From the NCBI GenBank assembly GCA_019348095.1, contig JAHWKC010000084.1, forward strand, positions 1 to 8,711: 8,711 bases of DNA, written 5' to 3'. Origin of the DNA: Pseudomonadota bacterium (GTDB lineage: Bacteria > Pseudomonadota > Gammaproteobacteria > Xanthomonadales > Xanthomonadaceae). Both the position numbers and the translations under genes were made by a program. Position 1 is the stretch's first letter; each line of letters begins with the position of its first letter. Shown here piece by piece: positions 4,568-8,711 of this stretch. A model generated the notes under the pieces. That model searched no databases, was not told where the DNA came from, and saw only the letters and a list, made by a program, of their open reading frames with translations.

Positions 4568-7330
4568 CTAATGCGCCTCTTCCCAGCTGCCGCCGACGCC
4601 GCTGTCGACCACCAGGGGTACGCGCAACCCGGCGGCGGCTGCCATGCGGGCGCTGGCCTCGGCCAGCAGGGTTTCGACGAAGTCCTCGTCGGCCTCGAAC
4701 ACCAGTTCGTCGTGCACCTGCAACACCATCAGCGCGCGGCTGGCGTGGCCGGCGAGCCAGCCGTGGAGGTCGATCATCGCGCGCTTGATGATGTCCGCCG
4801 CACTGCCTTGCATCGGCGCGTTGATCGCGGCGCGTTCGGCGCCGGCACGCAGGCCCTGCTGGCGCGCGCCGATGTGCTCCAGATAGAGCCGGCGGCCGAA
4901 CACAGTTTCGACATAACCCTGATCGCGCGCCTGCTGGCGGGTGCGCTCCATGAACTCGCGCACGCCGGGGTAGCGGTTGAAGTACAGCGCGATGTAGTCC
5001 TGCGCATCGCCGCGACTGACGCCCAGCTGCTGGCCGAGGCCGAACGGCGTCAGCCCGTACGCGAGCCCGTAGTTGACGGCCTTCGCGCGGTCGCGCAGCG
5101 GCCCGTCGACGGCGTCGAGCGGGAGGTCGAACACCTTCGCCGCCGTGGTGGCGTGCACGTCCTCACGGCTGGAGAACGCCTCGAGCAGCCCCTCGTCCTG
5201 CGACAGGTGCGCCATGATCCGCAGCTCGATCTGCGAGTAGTCGCACGCGACGATCCGCCGCCCGGGCGGCGCGACGAACGCCTTGCGGATGCGGCGGCCG
5301 TCGGCGGTGCGGATCGGGATGTTCTGCAGGTTGGGATCGGATGAGGCCAGCCGCCCGGTCGCGGCGCCGGCCTGGTGGTAGCTGGTGTGCACGCGGCCGG
5401 TGTTCGGGTTGACCATCTCCGGCAGCTTGTCGGTGTAGGTGCTGCGCAGCTTGGCCAGGCCGCGGTATTCCAGGATCACGCGCGGCAACTCGTGCAGCTC
5501 GGCGATCGCCTCCAGCGCCTCCTCGTTGGCCGAGGGTTGACCCTTGGGCGTCTTGACCAGCGCCGGCAGCCTGAGCTCCTCGAACAGCAGCGCGCAGACC
5601 TGTTTGGGCGAATCGAGATTGAACGTGCGCCCGGCCAGCTCGGTGGCCTTTTGTTGCGCCGCCAGCATGCGCCGCCCGAGATCGGCCGACTGCCGGCGCA
5701 GCTCGTCCATGTCGATCATCACCCCGACCGCCTCGATGCGTTCGAGCACCGGTACCAGCGGCATCTCGATCTCGCGGTAGACGCGCAGCAATGCCGGCTC
5801 GGCCGCGAGCCTGGGCGACAGCAGCCGGTGCAGGCGCAGGGTGACGTCGGCGTCCTCGGCGGCATAGCCGGTGGCGTCGTCCAGCGCGACCTGCGAGAAC
5901 AGGATCTGCTTGGCGCCCTTGCCGGCGACGTCGCTGTACTTGACCGTTTCGATGCCGAGGTAACGCTTGGCCAGCGAATCCATGTCATGGCGGCTGGCGG
6001 TGGCGTTGAACACGAAGCTCTGCAGCATGGTGTCGTCGGCATAGCCCTGCACGTCGACGCCGTGGCAGCGCAGCACGTGCAGGTCGTACTTGCCGTGCTG
6101 GCCGATCTTGCGCTTGCCGGGGTCGGCCAGCAGCGGGCGCAATGCGTCCAGCACGAGGTCGCGATCGAGCTGCTGCGGCGCGCCGGGGTACTGGTGCGCG
6201 AGCGGGATGTAGCACGCGCGGCCGGGCTCGACCGCGAGGCTCAGCCCGACCAGGTTGGCGCACAGCGCATCGAGCGAGTCGGTCTCGGTGTCGAATGCGA
6301 ACTCGTCGGCGGCGTGCAAGCGGGCGATCCAGTTGTCGAGCTGCTCGCGCTCCAGCACCAGCTCGTACTCGCCGGGTGCGGACAAGGCAGGATCGGCCGC
6401 GCTGTCGGGCGCGCCGGCCGAGCGCGCATAACCGGCGGCGGTGTTGCGCAGGCCGCCGTCGCTGGCCGCACCGCCGTCCAGGTCGCGCAACGCCTGCTTG
6501 AAACCGTAGCGCGCATACAGCACGCGCAGCGCTTCGGCGTCGCGGTCGCGCAGCACCAGGTCGGCCGGCCCGCAGCCCAGCTCGACATCGGTCCTGATCG
6601 TGGTCAGTTCGCGATTGAGCGGCAGCCGCGGCACCACAGCGCGCAGGTTGTCGCCGACCTTGCCCTTGACCGCGTCGGCCCGGGCGATGACGCCCTCGAG
6701 GCTGCCGAACTCGGCCAGCCACTTGGCCGCGGTCTTGGGGCCGCACTTGTCGACCCCGGGGATGTTGTCGATCTTGTCGCCCATCAGCGCCAGGTAGTCG
6801 ACGATCTGCGCGGGCGCCACGCCGAACTTGGCGATGACCGCCTCATCCGAATCCAGCCGGCTGCCGCTCATGGTGTTGACCAGCGCGATGCCGGCGCCGC
6901 CCTCGGTGCGGCATACCAGCTGGGCGAAATCCTTGTCGCTGGTCGACACGGTGACATCGATGCCGGCCGCCACCGCGCGCGAGGCGAGCGTGCCGATGAC
7001 GTCGTCGGCCTCGACCCCGTCGATGCGCAGGATGTCGATGCCCAGTGCCTGCACGATGTCGCACATCGGCTGCACCTGCGCGCGCAGCTCGTCAGGCATC
7101 GGCGGGCGATTGGCCTTGTACTGCGGGTCGAGATCCTCGCGGAAAGTCCGGCCCGGTGCATCGACCACGTAGGCGACGAAATCGGGTTTCTCGGCCAGAG
7201 TGGCGCGCAGCATGTTGACCACGCCGAACAGCGCGCCGGTCGGTTCGCCGGCATCGTTGGTCAGCGGCGGCAGTGCATGGAAGGCGCGGTAGAGATAGCT
7301 GGAACCGTCGATCAGTACGAGTCGTTTCAT
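4568..7330 (-). CDS. polA: DNA polymerase I
   Basis: Single-chain repair and Okazaki-fragment polymerase, 920 residues (E. coli 928). The 5' nuclease domain (1 to about 290) has LVLIDGSSYLYRAFHAL, VVDAPGRTFR, GVEADDVIGTLA, STSDKDFAQLV and ALMGDKIDNIPGVDKCGPKT, with acidic metal ligands and the helix-hairpin-helix in place. The 3'-5' exonuclease (about 325-515) keeps its catalytic acids: D347/E349 in FAFDTETDSL, D416 in GKYDLHVL and D493 in YAAEDADVTL, so proofreading should be active. The polymerase domain has motif A ACDYSQIELRIMAHLSQDEG (D697), motif B RAKAVNYGLAYG, and motif C LQVHDELVFE (D874). The motif B residue matching E. coli Phe762 is Tyr754. The ATG at 7330 is preferred: an in-frame GTG directly before it (7333) is possible, but MKRLVLIDGSS is the usual beginning. 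A -10-like TAGAAT six bases before the ATG suggests a leaderless mRNA. The EAL-domain gene ends 62 bases upstream on the same strand. Confidence 0.98.
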   Translation of the reverse strand: MKRLVLIDGSSYLYRAFHALPPLTNDAGEPTGALFGVVNMLRATLAEKPDFVAYVVDAPGRTFREDLDPQYKANRPPMPDELRAQVQPMCDIVQALGIDILRIDGVEADDVIGTLASRAVAAGIDVTVSTSDKDFAQLVCRTEGGAGIALVNTMSGSRLDSDEAVIAKFGVAPAQIVDYLALMGDKIDNIPGVDKCGPKTAAKWLAEFGSLEGVIARADAVKGKVGDNLRAVVPRLPLNRELTTIRTDVELGCGPADLVLRDRDAEALRVLYARYGFKQALRDLDGGAASDGGLRNTAAGYARSAGAPDSAADPALSAPGEYELVLEREQLDNWIARLHAADEFAFDTETDSLDALCANLVGLSLAVEPGRACYIPLAHQYPGAPQQLDRDLVLDALRPLLADPGKRKIGQHGKYDLHVLRCHGVDVQGYADDTMLQSFVFNATASRHDMDSLAKRYLGIETVKYSDVAGKGAKQILFSQVALDDATGYAAEDADVTLRLHRLLSPRLAAEPALLRVYREIEMPLVPVLERIEAVGVMIDMDELRRQSADLGRRMLAAQQKATELAGRTFNLDSPKQVCALLFEELRLPALVKTPKGQPSANEEALEAIAELHELPRVILEYRGLAKLRSTYTDKLPEMVNPNTGRVHTSYHQAGAATGRLASSDPNLQNIPIRTADGRRIRKAFVAPPGRRIVACDYSQIELRIMAHLSQDEGLLEAFSSREDVHATTAAKVFDLPLDAVDGPLRDRAKAVNYGLAYGLTPFGLGQQLGVSRGDAQDYIALYFNRYPGVREFMERTRQQARDQGYVETVFGRRLYLEHIGARQQGLRAGAERAAINAPMQGSAADIIKRAMIDLHGWLAGHASRALMVLQVHDELVFEADEDFVETLLAEASARMAAAAGLRVPLVVDSGVGGSWEEAH

Positions 7331-7336
7331 CACGCG

Positions 7337-7342
7337 ATTCTA
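7337..7342 (-). promoter_or_regulatory. Predicted -10 element of polA (leaderless start likely)
   Basis: On the minus strand TAGAAT (5 of 6 matches to TATAAT) ends 6 bases before the polA ATG, placing the expected +1 at or next to the start codon. There is no Shine-Dalgarno-like sequence in between. The -35 position (about 7360-7366) has no good match to TTGACA, so the call rests on the -10 and on the same arrangement at hemF. Confidence 0.45.
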
Positions 7343-7392
7343 CGCCGCGCAATGCGGGCCCACGACCGCCCGGTGCCCTGCCGGCGGCGCGC

Positions 7393-8043
7393 TCAGGCCG
7401 CCGCCTGGGCGCGCTCGATGCTGTAGGGCCGGGCTACGCCGAAGCCCTGCGCGCAGTCCACGCCCATCGCCCGGACCGCCTCCAGCGTGGCGTCGTCCTC
7501 GACGAACTCCGCGACCGTGCGCACTCCCATCAGCTGCCCGATCCGGTTGATCGACTCGACCATCGCGTAGTGCACCGGGTCGTGCACCACCCCCCGCACC
7601 AGCGAACCGTCGATCTTGAGGTAGTCCACCCGCAGGTGCTTGAGGTAGTTGAACGAGGACATTCCGCTGCCGAAGTCGTCGATGGCGAAAAGGCAGCCGA
7701 ACTCGCGCAGCTCGCCGATCATCTCGATTGCACGACTGAGGTGGGCGATCGCCACGCTCTCGGTGATCTCGAAACAGATCCGCTCCGGCGCCACCCCGCG
7801 TCCGGTGAGCTCGGTGCGGACGAACTCGGGGAAGCTCTCGTCCAGCAGCGACGCGCTGGAGAGGTTGATCGCGTACAGGCGGCGATCGCCCGGGGTATCG
7901 ACCAGGTGCCCGAGCACCGAGCCCAGCACCCAGCGATCGAGCGCCGGCATCAGCCGGTAACGCTCGGCTGCCGGGATGAACGCCATCGGCGGCACGATCG
8001 CGCCGTTGGTCGCGCGCATGCGCAGCAGCACCTCGACGTGGCC
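7393..8043 (-). CDS. EAL-domain cyclic-di-GMP phosphodiesterase, C-terminal part (truncated at a chimeric junction)
   Basis: About 216 residues remain, covering nearly one whole EAL domain. EAL enzymes hydrolyse cyclic di-GMP to pGpG with two divalent metals. The catalytic set is present in order: EVLLR (ExLxR form, Glu codon 8034-8032), Asn in YAINLSSASLLD, Glu in CFEITESVAI, the Asp pair and Lys in FAIDDFGSGMSSFNYLKHLR and VDYLKIDGSL, Glu in RTVAEFVED, and Gln in DCAQGFGVARP. The domain therefore looks catalytically competent. The parent protein probably had an N-terminal sensory and/or GGDEF part, as is common for this subfamily (MAFIPAAERYRLMPALDRWV), but nothing of it is present: similarity ends at about 8041-8046. 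The open frame continues to an ATG at 8568, but that extension is only the antisense of galU and should not be annotated as protein. The stop lies 62 bases upstream of the polA start on the same strand. Confidence 0.85.
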   Translation of the reverse strand, partial: GHVEVLLRMRATNGAIVPPMAFIPAAERYRLMPALDRWVLGSVLGHLVDTPGDRRLYAINLSSASLLDESFPEFVRTELTGRGVAPERICFEITESVAIAHLSRAIEMIGELREFGCLFAIDDFGSGMSSFNYLKHLRVDYLKIDGSLVRGVVHDPVHYAMVESINRIGQLMGVRTVAEFVEDDATLEAVRAMGVDCAQGFGVARPYSIERAQAAA

Positions 8044-8052
8044 CTCGGGCTG
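8041..8052. other. Chimeric junction between Xanthomonadaceae-like and actinobacterial-like DNA
   Basis: On the minus strand, EAL-like sequence is recognisable up to HVEVLLRM (codons ending at 8040) and perhaps one residue more. On the plus strand, GalU-like sequence is recognisable from LEAAL (8050 onward). Two unrelated genes of different taxonomic flavour are thus both broken within the same ~10 bases. No insertion-sequence end, integrase site, tRNA or long repeat is seen there. An assembly or library chimera explains this most simply; illegitimate recombination is the alternative. Confidence 0.75.
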
Positions 8053-8711
8053 GAGGCGGCGCTCGTGGAGAAGGGCAAGGACGACCTGTTGGCCGAGGTC
8101 CAGCACGCCACCGACCTCGCGACGGTCCACTCCATCCGGCAGGGAGAGGCCCTGGGGCTCGGGCACGCCATCCTGCAGGCGCGCGCCCACGTCGGCGACG
8201 ACACCTCCTTCGTCGTGGCACTCGGCGACGACGTCATCGACCCCCACAGCACCTTCCTCGAGTCCATGATCGCCCAGCACGAGGCGACCGGCCGGCCCGT
8301 CGTGGCGCTGATGGAGGTGCCCCAGTCGGACGTCAGCAAGTACGGGATCGCGCAGACCGAGCCGACCGACACCGACGGCGTCGTGCGCATCACCGGGCTG
8401 GTCGAGAAGCCATCGGCGGAGGAGGCGCCGAGCAACCTCGCGATCATCGGCCGCTACGTGCTGGCGCCGTCGGTCTTCGAGGTGCTGCGCAAGACCGAGC
8501 CCGGCCGCGGCGGCGAGATCCAGCTCACCGACGCGATCGAGACGCTGGTCGCGACCGAGCCGGTGCACGGCGTGGTCTTCCGTGGCCGCCGCTACGACAC
8601 CGGCGACCGGCTGGACTACCTGAAGGCGGTCGTGCAGCTGGCGGCCGACCGGGAGGACCTCGGCCCGCCCCTGCTCGACTGGCTGCAGACCTGGCTCCCG
8701 GAGCGCCGCCA
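8050..8711 (+). CDS. galU: UTP--glucose-1-phosphate uridylyltransferase, actinobacterial type, N-terminally truncated; frame open at the window edge
   Basis: GalU makes UDP-glucose from UTP and glucose-1-phosphate for cell-wall and exopolysaccharide synthesis. About 220 residues are visible, starting at LEAALVEKGKDDLLAEVQ, which aligns with E. coli GalU at roughly residue 88-90. The N-terminal nucleotide-binding segment with the GxGTR motif is therefore missing, and no start codon belongs to this frame. Visible motifs are VHSIRQGEALGLGHAILQAR, FVVALGDDVIDP (metal/sugar-phosphate site), SKYGIA, LVEKPSAEEAPSNLAIIGRY, GRGGEIQLTDAI and GRRYDTGDRLDYLKAVVQLA. The LGDD form, where proteobacterial enzymes have LPDV, together with the C-terminal REDLGPPLLDWL style, points to actinobacteria such as the Nocardioides group. 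The true C-terminus is probably only a few residues past the window end. Whether any functional gene exists here depends on whether the junction at about 8050 is real. Confidence 0.88.
   Translation, partial: MEAALVEKGKDDLLAEVQHATDLATVHSIRQGEALGLGHAILQARAHVGDDTSFVVALGDDVIDPHSTFLESMIAQHEATGRPVVALMEVPQSDVSKYGIAQTEPTDTDGVVRITGLVEKPSAEEAPSNLAIIGRYVLAPSVFEVLRKTEPGRGGEIQLTDAIETLVATEPVHGVVFRGRRYDTGDRLDYLKAVVQLAADREDLGPPLLDWLQTWLPERR

Noticed and set aside
7331..7392. Terminator or small gene between the EAL gene and polA
   Set aside because: Only 62 bases are present, without a hairpin plus U run and without an open frame of note; I see only the polA -10-like hexamer.
5375..7426. 683-residue plus-strand open frame opposite polA
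   Set aside because: It is a long GC-driven shadow of polA; the sequence is repetitive Gln/Arg/Val/Gly without motifs, and the true gene is on the minus strand.
8044..8568. Extension of the EAL-domain open frame to an ATG at 8568, giving an apparent 391-residue protein
   Set aside because: The added ~175 residues are the antisense of the galU fragment, rich in Arg/Gly/Asp with no recognisable domain. The plus strand of the same stretch encodes clear GalU motifs.

Overview
The window is high-GC DNA, and almost all of it (1 to about 8043) looks like a chromosome segment from the Xanthomonadaceae/Lysobacteraceae (Lysobacter, Luteimonas or a relative). The reasons are the close resemblance of HemF to Xanthomonas HemF as I remember it, a 'GTAGGAGCG...' bipartite palindromic repeat of a kind I associate with this family, and a polA-linked small RNA with C-rich loops that resembles Xanthomonas sX13. 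The last ~660 bases do not fit: they encode a GalU fragment of the actinobacterial type.

Layout. (a) 1-3136, minus strand: a two-gene iron-uptake unit. A TonB-dependent siderophore receptor (3136-956) is followed 8 bases later by a PepSY-associated transmembrane protein (947 to the left edge, truncated by the window). A Fur-like box lies inside the spacer of the predicted receptor promoter. (b) 3137-3278: divergent intergenic region with that promoter/Fur box, a 14-bp inverted repeat and a -10 element for hemF. (c) 3279-4190, plus: hemF, oxygen-dependent coproporphyrinogen III oxidase, complete. (d) 4191-4567: intergenic. It holds a 77-bp REP-like element and, on the minus strand, a probable ~120-nt small RNA made of four consecutive hairpins that ends in a textbook intrinsic terminator. 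(e) 4568-7330, minus: polA, complete DNA polymerase I with all three domains. (f) 7393 to about 8043, minus: the C-terminal EAL (c-di-GMP phosphodiesterase) domain of a larger protein. (g) about 8050-8711, plus: the C-terminal ~220 residues of an actinobacterial-type GalU.

How the parts work together. The receptor and PepSY protein would import and probably help reduce or release ferric siderophore iron under Fur control. The divergent hemF makes protoporphyrinogen IX for haem, the main sink for that iron. hemF and polA both have a -10-like hexamer 6-7 bases before the start codon and no Shine-Dalgarno sequence, so both may be leaderless.

The most notable features are the C-rich-loop small RNA downstream of polA, the chimeric junction at about 8041-8052 where two unrelated genes are both truncated at one point (most simply an assembly or library chimera), and a tyrosine at the nucleotide-selecting O-helix position of PolA. 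I do not see a new multi-gene system here. Open frames on the opposite strand of the receptor, hemF and polA are GC-driven shadows.
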